From assembly GCF_901000735.1 (NCBI RefSeq), contig NC_081542.1, positions 48,890,088-48,954,087 of the forward strand: a DNA stretch of 64,000 nucleotides, read 5' to 3'. The notes under the pieces are model-generated. The model saw nothing but the letters and a program-made list of their open reading frames with translations. It was not told where the DNA came from and searched no databases. Made by a program: the position numbers and the translations under genes. This stretch comes from Corylus avellana. Lineage: Eukaryota; Streptophyta; Magnoliopsida; Fagales; Betulaceae. Below, piece by piece: positions 22,248 to 33,881 of this stretch (the first letter of the stretch is position 1; each line of letters begins with the position of its first letter).

Positions 22248-25200
22248 TCAGCCCTTGAAGAAACGAGGAAGGAGTTTCAGGATAGGAACCCTCTTCAATA
22301 TTTTCTTCAAAAGGGAATGCACACCTCTGGTGAATGCAATGTACAAGGGGAACTGCATAAGCGCAAACACAGCTACGGGAAGGAATGCAGCAGTGTAAAT
22401 CAGACTCGAAGTCCATCTTCTCTTCTCCAGGCGAATGATGAGCAGAATAGTCGCCGTGAAAGAAAGCATGGTGGCTGTCACAGAGAAGAAGAGTAAGGAG
22501 AAGCCGATCATCAGCTTCGAAGGGAGAGATCTGTGGAAATCTTCAAGCTCAAAAGGAGATGAGAGAATCGAGAGGAACGTTACGACGGAAGTCAAGGAGC
22601 TCGCAAGGGAGACCACGTCCATGACGGTGAAGAACAAGAAGAATGGACTGTTAAGGAAATGTGGTTGGCCACTGTCATCGTTGCCTCCCGGGACAGTGTA
22701 GGCAGCAGCAAAAACAACAGTGGCAACGAGAACGGAGACCGCAGAGCACGACTGCGAGGTCTCCTTTGTCCACCTTTGGGCCCTCTTGAGAAGGTCAGCG
22801 TGATTCAATTTGAAGAGCTCATCTGCAGTCTTATTGTCATTGTTGCGATGAATGACATACTGATTGGGAATTATCTTTTGCACACGCTGCATGCGTGGTC
22901 ACAATGTATAAGAATATGAAATTTTGCCATGCATGCGTTAAAAAACAAAATACGATATCATCTTAGATATATCATAATAAATTATTAGTTATCTCATACA
23001 TTAAAAAGAAAAAAGAATGATGAATTTAATAATTAATTACCTTAAGCCATTTCAACTCCTCCTGCAATTGGAGTGCAGGACCAGCTCTGGTTCCTCCATC
23101 ATAGTCCTTCATGTCTGCGACGTGATGCAAAATAGTGTAGCCTCTCTTATCGATCCTTGAAACCAACCTACGGTCCATTATTATTTTCATATTCTTTACA
23201 CGACGAAAGATTTCCCTTTGACGGTGGCGAATGGCCACATGCAATATGTTTTCCTCATCCTGACTAACGTGCTCAATTGCTTGAGGATGCACTTCAAGTA
23301 TCTCATCAAATATTTCTTGTATTCCTTTGCTTGCCGCAATAAGCAATGGGGTGTAAGGTTCCCGATTTCTCTCACATCGTTCTTCCTCCCCTCCTCCTTT
23401 AATGGATGATTGCTCCCCTTTTTCTGATCCTTCGCCTCCTTTGCCTTCTTCTACCCCGCCAACAACATCATCGCCGGCCAAAGAGCTGAGTCTGCTCTCC
23501 CCAAGAAAATCGTCTTTTCTTGTGCTTTAAAACTGTCTGCCCACGTAGTGTCCATTTTCACTAGCATTTTGGTCAGATTTAGAGCTGATGCATGCGTTCT
23601 CTTCATCTTCCAAATTCTGTCGATACTCGGCCATTCTGTCCATTGTATATCATGCATGTGTGTGTGTGAGATATATATATAACAACTTCAATTCGACCTA
23701 ACTTGTAAATCGTTTCTCTTTATATATATTTAGAAAAAATATTATGTTGAGCAACATCATATTTAGTGATTGGAAAGGAGGAAAATCATGAGGTCGAACC
23801 TTTAGCTAGGCGCCTCCATATAGCACAATGTAATCTTGAAATTGCTGCAGTTTTGTGTAAATTACATGGTTAGATGATATTTCTAATAGTACACAAATGA
23901 GGAATATATATAAGAATAAGTGATGAGGGGAAGTTATAATTATATAAATCAAGGTAAATAAACATTAAAAAACTAAACCCTATGGAATGGTAATCCATTC
24001 CGCATGTGCATCCGTTAGCACTTAGTGGTTCCATTTTTTTTGAGTCATTTTTCAGTATAGTCACGCTAATTAAGAAGAGTTATGTGTACAATCCTAGGTT
24101 CTAAATTGTTAGAATATTAATCAAATGATTTAATTCACTATTTTCTTTCCACTTAAGGTTTTAAAATAAGTGCCGATGAGAACATAATCTTTAATTTGAA
24201 TCATGACTTTACAATTTATTCTTTATTTTAGTTAAATATTTTAACTATTGGGTCTCACTTTTTAAAGAGAAGTTTCAGCATGCATATGTAGAAGTGTTAT
24301 AATATTAGTTAAATAATTAAATTGATAATTTCCAATCAATTTTTAGATAAGTGACAATATAACGTAAAGAGTGGGCCATTGCATAACAGAAAATATGACG
24401 AGTGAATGTTAGAAATGAATCCCTTATATTACCAGATTGATTTTTTTTTGATTGGCCAAGGTTACTGCTACCTTGGCCGTTCTCCAAATCTTCCATAAGT
24501 TGACTTGATAGTGTTAGATCAGTTTCATCGTCATCATCGTTGTCGTCGTCATAATGATAATGGGAAGGAAGCCCTGTAGTGTTTAATTAAGTTAATCATG
24601 TTATTATGTTGGGGAGTTAAAGCTTATATATATAATAATTAATGAAATTATACTGATAAAATATTGATTAAATTATTAATTTTTTTATTAAATTAAAATT
24701 TTAAAACAAATAATAATTTAACACGCACACAATTATAATGTGATCGATGATAGATCTCGTTGTGGACACATACACTTATAAAGCAGAGTCTCCATTTTTC
24801 CCATGCGACATGAACTCCTGAAAGCAGATGGCATTTTCGCTAGCAGGTGAAGACATGTCGTGTCATATGCTCCCTTTTTTGGTCCAAGTGCCTTGTCCTT
24901 TCTTAGTAACCAAGCGGCGGTTTCTGCATCGAAAAGATAAGGGATGGCTAAGCATGTTCTATTTGACATTAAGCACAACAAAGTAGATTAGGTTAAACTT
25001 TAAAGTTTTATATTAGTTATATTTTAGCTAATAATATCAAGTAATTAAGAGAGAGATCGAGAGAGAGACCGAAGTGTTGGCCGATGACAGCAATATGGAG
25101 AATGGACATGTTGTCATTCCTGTGGAAGTGATCACGTATATTATCCTCGACATATGCAGCCAAAAATTTGGCCATTTTGAAATGGCCAAGGGCAACAGCC

Positions 25201-25655
25201 CTATACAGCGGGGTTTCCCCAAGTTGGTTGCGACACTCGAGCAGCTCTCTGAGATGGGCCATATTGTTTCCACTGACTTTGTCAAGCCCATAAATCCCAT
25301 GGAGTTTACGAATCAAGATCTTTGCTGATTCAACTTTGTCGGTGGCGGCTACCTCGTGAAGAATAGTGTTACCGTGAATGTTCTTCTTCGACAAGGTTTC
25401 GAATACCCTGTCGTTCGGTACGAGACTAAGTAGACGTGTAAGCAGTTCTGTGAATTCACTATATGCTGCGATATGAAATGCAGTGTCCCTGTCCACCGTC
25501 AGATAATCAAAGAGGTGGCTGGGATATTTCTCGTAGAACTTCGCCATGCCCAGCCAGTTTCCCTTCAAGACAGCCTGGTAAGGCATCTTCGGCTGTTGAA
25601 AGGTCGCCAAACTGACCGCCTCTTCATCTTTCTCAATCTCCAACTCCCTCCCCAT
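22248..25655 (-). pseudogene. A3: near-identical copy of A1 with a 5-bp frameshift in exon 5
   Basis: All six A1 exons are present with the same borders: 25655-25070, 24923-24774, 24573-24433, 23844-23800, 23635-23041, 22886-22248. Relative to A1, exon 5 carries five extra bases (CTGAG, about 23486-23490) in the linker after LGRADS. The frame shifts and stops at 23451-23453, about 60 codons into the exon, so the product would be about 370 residues: the N-terminal ankyrin repeats and acidic linker without the second repeat block, the PGG domain or the membrane segments. The downstream frames are otherwise intact and very close to A1, so the lesion is young. A soluble truncated product is possible but not shown. 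If this copy is a retained haplotype, the frameshift is an allele. Confidence 0.85.
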
Positions 25656-26055
25656 CTCTCTGATTTCTCTCTCTTCTTCTCTTTCACAGTGTCTTTGTGA
25701 GATTAATGCTGTACGTGTTTCTTAGACAGCGCGCGATCTGTCAAGTGAGAGTAGAAACGAATCTTTTTATATATGCTTAGTTTTTGAATGTACTTTGCTT
25801 CATGAACTAATAAAGTCAGCCTGGTAAGGCATCTTTGGCTGTTGAAAGGTCGCCAAACTGACCGCCTCTTCATCTTTCTCAATCTCCAACTCCCTCCCCA
25901 TCTCTCTGATTTCTCTCTTTGTGTCACTTTCACAGTGTCTTTGTGAGATTAATGCTGTGTTTCTTAGACAGCGCGCAATCTGTCAAGTGAGAGTAGAAAC
26001 GAATCTTTTTATGCTTAGTTTTTGAATATACTTTGCTTCATGAACTAATAAAGTC
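25571..26055 (-). repeat. Tandem duplication of A3 exon 1 start and leader with upstream ORF
   Basis: Same structure as before A1: ATGs at 25655 and 25901 (246-bp shift), with a 33-aa upstream ORF from 25901 to a TGA at 25800-25802. It was therefore formed before the A1/A3 duplication. Confidence 0.82.
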
Positions 26056-27526
26056 AGGCGCTACAAGTATAAATCAAATAAAGACTAAATTTGATGCTCT
26101 AGCTTTTGCACGGAAAGTGCACGCTTAAAACCTTTATTCTAGGATTCTTGTAAGGGAAGATTGCTATACGATCGAATATTGTGTTTTTGGGTCTTCGCAA
26201 ACACGTGTTGTTAAATTAAGATTCAGAGTAAGCTTCATTGTCTCTCAAGGATAGCTATTACTGTCTCGTGAGTCGTGTGAAACTTTTTTTTTTTTTTTGC
26301 CAAAATTATTATAAATATATATGTATAGTTTTATTTGGAATTTTTTTACCTTCATGAAAGACGGTAAAAAGAGTTTTACATAAAAAAAAAAAAAGAAGTG
26401 AAAAGAAAATGAATACATTTATTAATGCCAACTAACATTTGCTATTGTTTTAACAATATGAAAAATTGCTCATTTTCAATTTATCTTATTTTTAATCATA
26501 TTTTGTAAAATTTGTTTATAAATCTAGCATTCTTCTAACAATATTGCTCGAGTCTATGCCCTTGTACAGTTCAAAGCACCCTATATATGGTCTAGATTAA
26601 ACCACCAGATCGAATGATCTTGACTATTCAAAAATGAATGGCCATGATCTAATTACTATGTTAAGTGCCAAATGCGCACTCAAGGCGCTACAAAAGCGCG
26701 CTATATATAGCCCACTGCCATGCAGGCACACCCAAGCGCTTCACATTATAGTAGAGTATTCACTTAAGTAGATACATTCAAGGACTACTATAAAGCAATT
26801 TTTTGATGTGTGTTAGGCCTTGTAAATGCGAAGTTGTTTTCTTTTGTTTTTTTTTTTTCCATGTGAGACTTTTTTTCTTTTTTCAAAACTCTTTGATACC
26901 TTTCATTTAAAACGTACATTCACAAACCATAAACTATATACACACCATATCATTTATGGAAATCCAGAGAAGGAAGACAGGAGAAGCCATGGATTTGACA
27001 TGTGAACCAAACCAAAAAGGAGGAGCAACGTTGCTGGCGTGTGCAGCACATGTGCGCTAGGCTGGTGTGGTGCACGCAAGCCAAACCAGAGGGTATATTG
27101 TCGGACGCAATGGAGTTTGGTCACGGTGGTAGGGTGGCGCGTGGGCGGTGGGGGAAGGGAGGCATTGTAGATCCGGCTTCCAAGTTGAACATAAAATAGG
27201 AGAAAAAAAAAAAAAAAAAAAAAAGAAAAGGGCAGAAAAGGAGAAACGATGGAAGGGCGAGGAAAGAAGAAAGATGAATTGAAAAGGCACTCTGACGTCC
27301 AGTACTAGGCATTCACTAGGGGAGGTGAAGACACTAACTAAGATGGAAATTATCTTACTAGCTAGGGAAAGAGAGAGACTAGCTCTTTGGAATTTATTGA
27401 AGAGAGCTGTAATATGGTGTTTTTCACGGTAAGGTTTTAGAGATGTGTGGCCTAATTTTTTAGAAAGGATAATATTATTTGTATATATATTTTTTTGTAC
27501 ACTTTTTTATTTGAAATTTAATTATT
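26056..27526. other. Intergenic between A3 and the solo LTR
   Basis: The first 320 bp continue the homology to the A1 upstream region; beyond about 26373 the two copies differ. The rest is AT-rich with poly-T and poly-A runs (27209-27223). Open frames of 60-77 codons near 27002-27312 are low-complexity (Phe- or Lys-rich) and lie on both strands, so I do not call them genes. Confidence 0.6.
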
Positions 27527-27531
27527 AAATT

Positions 27532-27891
27532 TGTTGGAACTAGTGGTTCATATTAGAATATCAGTGGTTGGTCAAGTAAACGGAATAGGAGTCTACTGGC
27601 CCATTTGTGTAATTAGGTTTGCAAGGGGAATGACTAGGTTGTAGGGTGCGGGGGCAAGGCCCTTGCACTACAGTACAGGGTATTTTGTGAATTTTCAAAT
27701 ATGTTCGTACAATTAGGGTTTAAGGTTTTCCTATATATATATATGTGTTATGATGTAACCTTAAATGATTAATAGCAAAATATAGCTGCACTTTCTGTGT
27801 ATGCAGGCACATTGCCGAACCATCTTAAATTTGTATCTTAACTTTCCTTTCGATTCTATATTATTTATCATTGTTGTGCACGGTAAAAACA
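27532..27891 (+). mobile_element. Probable solo LTR with AAATT target duplication
   Basis: A 360-bp segment starts TGTTGGAAC and ends AAAAACA. It is flanked on both sides by AAATT (27527-27531 and 27892-27896). A TATATATA stretch near 27731 fits an LTR promoter. No primer-binding site or coding part is attached, as expected after recombination between two LTRs. No second copy is in the window to confirm the borders. Confidence 0.6.
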
Positions 27892-27896
27892 AAATT

Positions 27897-28752
27897 TAAT
27901 TGAAAATCAATATTATAAATAAGAAATCCTCATAGAATTTATACAAATAACAAAGTTTTCCTCCAAACTGAATTAGTGAAACTCTATTAACTTAATAATA
28001 TATGTCCTTAGATCATGTAATTTTTACATATATTAAAAATGCATGTCCTTTAATAAACTACTAAATGCATTTTTAATTGGATGAGTTTAAAATTACACGC
28101 ACCGTTAATCATATTAAAAATACATTGAGAATCATATATTTTAAGACGGAGAAATTTTTTCAAACACAGGCATGCCCAAGGCCCCCTCTATGTGGGGCTA
28201 TTTGGATTGTCTGTAATTCTAGAAGTCCTTCCTGTGTCCCTCAAAAAATGAGGTGGCTTTTAAAATCATTATTTGATCAAAAGTCAATAATGATTAATCA
28301 CAAGCCAAATAGTGATTTTAAGAGCCACTTCATCCTTGGAGGGATACAAAATGAACTTGTAGCATTACTCACTTGGATTGTCTGTAATTCACTGCCAAAC
28401 TCTATTTCGGATAAGGTTACCGATTATGTACCCCAAATTTACCAATGGGATACATTATTTGCACTTTTTTTTTTGTAAATATTTTTCATCTGCACGTTAT
28501 ATGTCAACTTAAATTCAATAACGATAATACACATAAGAGATATATACAAAACATATGCACAAGAGATATACAAATTATAATAATATCCTTTATTATTATA
28601 ATTTGTATATCTCTTTTATTGGATGATGCAGAATACACTGAAGTACATCGCTAGAGAATTGTTTACGTACATGTTCAAGGTACAACTGATGATTAACTTG
28701 TTGCATTACTTTCATCCATGGGAAAATCCAAAGGTCAACTGTCATGACCCTC
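27897..28752. other. Intergenic downstream of A4
   Basis: AT-rich. It includes a hairpin-forming inverted repeat at about 28561-28620 (AAGAGATATACAAATTATAA and its complement around a short loop). The left half of this hairpin and its surroundings match 35150-35205, below A5, so it is an old shared 3' flank. I give no credit to the open frame at 28077-28478, which has no recognisable domain. Confidence 0.55.
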
Positions 28753-29290
28753 TCAAACGGAGAAATTAGAGTCCTCTAGTGAAGTCGGGGACTTGGCACA
28801 TCGAGGCTGAGGGGCATTAGAGGAATCATAGGGTCGAGTTTTACAGTAGCTGAACATTAATTTGGTCAACCAAGATAGCACTGGAATACGACTGCAGCTC
28901 CAAGTAATTGCCCGCCTTATCTTATTGAGCAAGTACAAGCAGGTTGTTGATAGTGATTGATAGAGAGGGAAATATGAAAACGCAAAGATGCCAACTGGTA
29001 AGAAAGAGATGGAATTTAGGATAATTTTTCTCCAATTTTCCCCATTTTGTAATAAGAGGAGGACTGTTGCTGCAAATGCTACCATCATCACAGACACGGA
29101 GAGGAACAAAAATGTAAAGCCTAGCATCAGCTTTTCTGGAAGAGAATACGTAAAGTCTGCTAGTCGAAATGGTGATGTGAGGACCGAGAGAAATATAACG
29201 ACTGATGTCAAAGCAAATGAAAGGGACAATACGTCAGTCACCGTAAAGACCACAAATAAAGGATGCTTTTGGAGGACTGGGATACCGGTC

Positions 29291-29324
29291 TTATTATCAG
29301 GGCCTCCTTATTATCAGGGCCTCC
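29291..29324 (-). repeat. 17-bp tandem duplication in A4 exon 4
   Basis: TTATTATCAGGGCCTCC occurs twice in a row. The sister gene A5 has a single, slightly different copy at this place. Seventeen bases shift the frame directly after the PGG codons. Confidence 0.95.
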
Positions 29325-30855
29325 AGGTACTGTGTAGGCCGCAGCAAAGGCAACAGTAGCGATAAGAATTGCCACAACAGTGCATCCTTCTGAGGTCCGC
29401 TTTAACCATTCTGTGCTTGCTTTCCTGAGTTCTTTATTTGATGTAGCAAAAAACCCTTCTGCGGTTTGCTTCATATTGTTACGGTGATCGATTAAATGGG
29501 GTGGAAGGAATTTCTTTACGCGCTGCACATGAACACAAGAGTCAAGACAGGCCATATATTCTTATAATGAGAGCAATTATGCTTGTGTGCCCATATAAGT
29601 AAGACAAAGGGTACTAGAAATTAATTAAGCAGAAACCCCACCTCAAACCAAAGTAACTCTTGTTGCAATTCAAGCGCAGGGCCTAGCATCTTATCAGGCA
29701 CATAATCTGTAACTTTTATTCCAACTGTATGCAATATGGAATTCCCTTCGTTGTCAATTTTTCGAACCAGCCTCCTCATTGATACTTCCGCTCTTTCTAG
29801 TAGCTCAAAAATCTTTAATTGGCGGAACTTGATCACTACATGCAATATGTTCCTGCCCTTCTCATCAATATGCTCCACTGCCTGGGGGTATATATTGAGT
29901 ATTTCTTCAACAATCTCTATACAGCCGGACTTCGTTGCTAAAAACAAAGGAGTTCCTATTTCCCCTTCCGCTTGACCCAGTGAACTCATAAGGGTCTCAA
30001 CTATGAGAGTACTACTACCATATTTGTGAAGCATAGGCTTACTTTGATCAATTCCTGGATAAGTAGCCGCCCACGAGGTATCTCTTTGTATTAAGAACTT
30101 GGCAAGCTTCACAGCCGGTGTATATATTTCCTCTCGCCTTTCAGTTTCAGTTGGTATCCGTTTGACTGAAGTACAATATTGTAAGTGGAGTACTGTACAT
30201 TAAGTTGAGAAGTGCAGTAATTGTTTCATTTAAAATATAGCAGGCTCTTCAAAAGCATCTATCTATCTAAGCATAACACAATGATTTTTGTGGCAGAGAA
30301 TTCTTCAGCAATTTAAACTTATTCAAAAAAGTAGTTTTAATGCACTAAATTTCATTTAGAGAAACGATGCATGCACTTTTAAGTGGACGCTCTCAAGTGC
30401 CGATTATCGGACATGATAGTTAAAAACATCATTAGATCCAAAATTCATGATCAATAGTGATTCATTTAAAATCTAATGATGATTTTCACTGTTATGTTAG
30501 CATTTTATGACTGTCCTTTGAATTTTTGTTTCTTTATTGTTTTTATTTTTTGGTGGAGGAGCTTTGAAAAGATTCTTTGTTTGGCTAGTCTAGTGCTAGT
30601 GCTCTAATTGGGGTGCTCAATGACATTTGGGGTTTGATTGGTTAGGGTTTCATGTTAGGTCAATGTCGGTGTTTATTGTGGTCAAGGTAGTTTTGGCCTG
30701 TAAACTGATGAAATGATTTAGTTTTAGATTACATTTGGTACGCGCAATGACTAGTCCATTATAAAAAATAAATAGCTTTTATTATGAATAAAAAAAAATG
30801 CATGGAATAAAACAATATTGATGTTAGAGTATATGATAAGAATAATATTCCAAGG

Positions 30856-30925
30856 CTAGGGGTGGAACCAGGATTTTCTATGTGGGGGTCCGAACCTATA
30901 AATATGCACACACACATATAGAGGG

Positions 30926-30979
<54 letters not shown>

Positions 30980-31416
30980 TAAGATTCTCATATGCATTTT
31001 TAAAAATATATGAAAAAATAACCTATTTTAGAGACAAATATCCATTTAATAGAATAACTTCTATATATATATATAATTTGAAAGAATTTTACCCATCTAA
31101 AATTAAGGTATGGCATTTTAAATGGTACTTAGGGCCTTAGGCTGAAAAAGATAAGCCTAGCTCTTACACTGCCCACCTCTTAATTTCATTACTAATATCT
31201 TTATCTGGGCAGAACATATGCTAAATAAAATACCTAAAAAAGTTAGAATTGATGAATAGTGGCATGTTAAAAAAGAAAAGTTATGAGATAGAATTGTGAG
31301 ATAGAACAAGTAAGTTCATAAAAGTACGATTAGATAAAAATGCATATGAGAATCTCTTTAAATAAAAATTTTTGGGGTTGCCACAGACCCCCCAACACAA
31401 GGATAGGTCCGCCCTG
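30856..31416. mobile_element. Non-autonomous transposon relic in A4 intron 2
   Basis: The left end reads AGGGGTGGAACCAGGATTTT and the right end, reversed, reads AGGGCGGACCTATCC, an imperfect inverted pair. The interior has a (TA)n run at about 30929-30971, AT-rich sequence and no coding capacity. The ends are similar only over 10-15 bp and I found no clear target duplication, so the borders are approximate. Confidence 0.4.
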
Positions 31417-31644
31417 TCTAATGCTATTTCATTTCATATTCTTCTATTTAAATAAAAATTATTACTTTCCTTAATGGAATAGTCATTCTGTGTAACATAA
31501 TCTTAGTTTTTTTTTTTTTTTGGGGGGGGATATATATATATATATGATGTGATTTATGACTAATACAATGTGTTTTTTTATTTGTTAGTTGGATGAAAAA
31601 TGTGAGGTTAATTGGCCCCTGTTTGGAACTAATGGTAGCATGAC

Positions 31645-32962
31645 TAGGGGTGGTAAAATGGGTACCTAACACGACCCGATTACGACCTGCGGGTACCCGT
31701 TACACGATTAGCCTATACACAGACATAACCCATTTAACTAAACGGGTAATCGGGTCTGACACGATTATGACACGAAAATAGTCGGGTAACCTGACATGAC
31801 CCGTTTTACACGTTTAAAATAAATGGGTCTAATCGGGTAGACCCGACCCGTTAAAACCATAAACTATAAAATTATAAAATAAAAAAAAAATTGTAATAAT
31901 AATACATCCATACACTGTCAATGCAAAAAATGGAGTTCCAAGATATTAAAGGCTTTAATAAAGGATAAGAAAAAAAAAAATGGAAAGTGACAGTAATTGT
32001 ACTCCAAAAGAAATTACTAAACTCATGATTTCACCTAAACTTAAAACAAGCAAGCATACTAACTAAGTTCGTTTATTAAAATAATTTTTAGTATAAAGAA
32101 ATTTAATTTTGCTCAAATGACATTCCGCTAAAAAAGAATTATGTATATTTCAACACAAAATATGATATCTGTAAACTGTTGAAATTAAATGTCTCATAAC
32201 AGAGATGAATTTTGCAAATCATTTGAAAAAAAAAAAAATTAAGGGCAAAAAGCAAGAAGAATGTTTTTAAATTAAAATCATATAATTAAATATTTAAATA
32301 TAAAAAAAGCCCTACCTAAATTTGTTGTCTTAGGCTTCAAAATCTATTAAGTCGGACCTACTCGAGGGGTTGGCTTAGACGCTTTGTTACTAGTAAGCGA
32401 CTTGGCTATCATCAATACCTCATAAAGCATGAAGTCTAAGTAGGGACAAAACTAAAATTTCTATTTCAAAATGATCAAAATATGAATGAGATTGAGGGGT
32501 AAAATGTGTCAACATTTCCATCATAGCAATAAAGAAAAAGATAATAAAGAAATGCTAACAAAAACAAAATAATAATAAAAAAAAGAAATAAAACTCAAAA
32601 CTACATCAACATTAAATTGATAATTCATGACAAAATACTTGTCCACTTGAAGTCTTGAAGTATACATGATCCATCCTATGTAATCAAATATATGAATTAT
32701 GAAACATTACAAATATGCTCATTTTTTTATTTTTTTTTTTAACCCGGTCTGGTGGGTACCCGTCAGACCCGGACAGTAACCGGGTCTAATGGGTACCTGC
32801 CAGACCTGAACAGTAACCGTGTCTGGCGGGTCGACCCGCCAGACACGAATTAACCGAGTCTTAAACGGGTAGACCCGAACCCGATAAGGCCAAACCCAAT
32901 ACCTGTTTTTTCGTGTCGTGTTCGTGTCGGGTTCACGGGTCGTGTCAAAATTGCCAGCCCTA
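31645..32962. mobile_element. Non-autonomous hAT transposon in A4 intron 2
   Basis: 1318 bp. Left end TAGGGGTGGTAAAATGGG; right end, reversed, TAGGGCTGGCAATTTTGAC. Both ends carry CACGACCCG/CGGGTACCCG-type subterminal repeats. It is flanked by AGCATGAC (31637-31644) and AGCATGGC (32963-32970), an 8-bp target duplication with one mismatch, which is the hAT size. The interior has no transposase frame. It lies in an intron and does not break the A4 reading frame. Confidence 0.88.
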
Positions 32963-33843
32963 AGCATGGCCGGGGGTAGTCAAGGGGAAAATTATAAATT
33001 AATCAAGGGAATATCAATAGAATAGGGTTTAAGCATAGAGAGTGCACGAACCAGAACCGAAGATTTGCTCCTGGAATTCCTTTTTAGCCTCACGTTGAAA
33101 AGCTCTAGGGTTGCACGATAGCAGCTGAAGACCAGTCATCCCGTCCATGTCTCGTTCACCAACTAAGTGTTCGAAACGTGTTGCAATGGCCAGGGCCAAA
33201 TCTGTTCTCCAATTTTATACAAAGGAAAAAAAACAATCAAAGAAAGTAATCTTTATATTAATTATCAAATTAAAGGGCATGGTCTTATACTGTTGTGGGT
33301 GGGAGAACTAATTACCGAAGTGCTGAACAAGGATAGCCATGTGTAGAATTGTAGTTTTATCACTCCTTTGAAGGAAGGGTTTCTGAGTTGCTTCATCGTA
33401 ACCCATAATTTTTCCTGCAAGAAAGTGGAACACTTCCATTTTGCCATAACGGACTGCCCGGAAAAGCGCAGTCTCTCCAAGGTTCCGCATGCACAGCAGT
33501 CCCGGAGCTTTATCTAACACCTTCCTTACAACGGCGAGTGATTGGTTTGATGTGACAGCGTTGTGGAGGACAGTGTTTCCTACGTGGTTTTGGCGGGTCA
33601 TTTTGTCTATATGGCGGTCAGGCAAGGACTCTAGAAGGCTGAGCACCAAGCCGGCTTGTTTGGAGTAAGTGGCCGCCTGGAGCACCGTGTCGTCGTGTAT
33701 TGTCAATATGTGCAATCCTCGCTCGTCAACTTGTTCACACAGCTCTTTCACCTTCTCCGCGTCTTCTTTCAGCAACGCTTCGTACAGCTTCGCATTTAAA
33801 TCATGGTTTCTAAGACCCTTGTTTCGCCTGGGACACATCGTTG

Positions 33844-33845
<2 letters not shown>

Positions 33846-33880
<35 letters not shown>
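33846..33880 (-). repeat. (GA/CT)n microsatellite in the A4 leader
   Basis: A GA run of about 30 bp ends at the A4 start codon region; on the gene strand it is a CT-rich leader. Similar but shorter CT tracts precede A5 (about 41600-41622), A2 (about 16070-16085) and A1. Confidence 0.85.

Positions 33881-33881
<1 letters not shown>

Larger units (their letters stand above)
28753..33847 (-). pseudogene. A4: ankyrin-repeat PGG-domain gene, frameshifted by a 17-bp duplication
   Basis: Four exons: 33847-33316, 33201-33052, 30165-29642, 29522-28753. Exons 1-2 carry ankyrin repeats (GNTVLHNAVTSNQS, GETALFRAVRYGKM, TILHMAILVQHF, TGLQLLSCNP). Exon 3 has more (TPLFLATKSGCIEIV, RNILHVVIKFRQ). Exon 4 holds the PGG domain (YTVPGGPDN) and four membrane segments. 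Phases fit until exon 4, where a 17-bp direct repeat (29291-29307, 29308-29324) shifts the frame just after PGG; without it the total would be 653 codons including the stop. The second frame runs openly to the usual C-terminus (SNFSV). The Asp-rich and 45-bp exons of A1 are absent, so A4 and A5 form a separate subfamily. Intron 2, about 2.9 kb, holds a hAT element. Confidence 0.83.

Noticed and set aside
27002..27312. Small open frames of 63-77 codons on both strands
   Set aside because: Created by a poly-A tract and Phe/Lys-rich low complexity; no support.
28077..28478. 133-codon plus-strand open frame below A4
   Set aside because: No domain or homology recognised, AT-rich, no paralogous counterpart beside A5.
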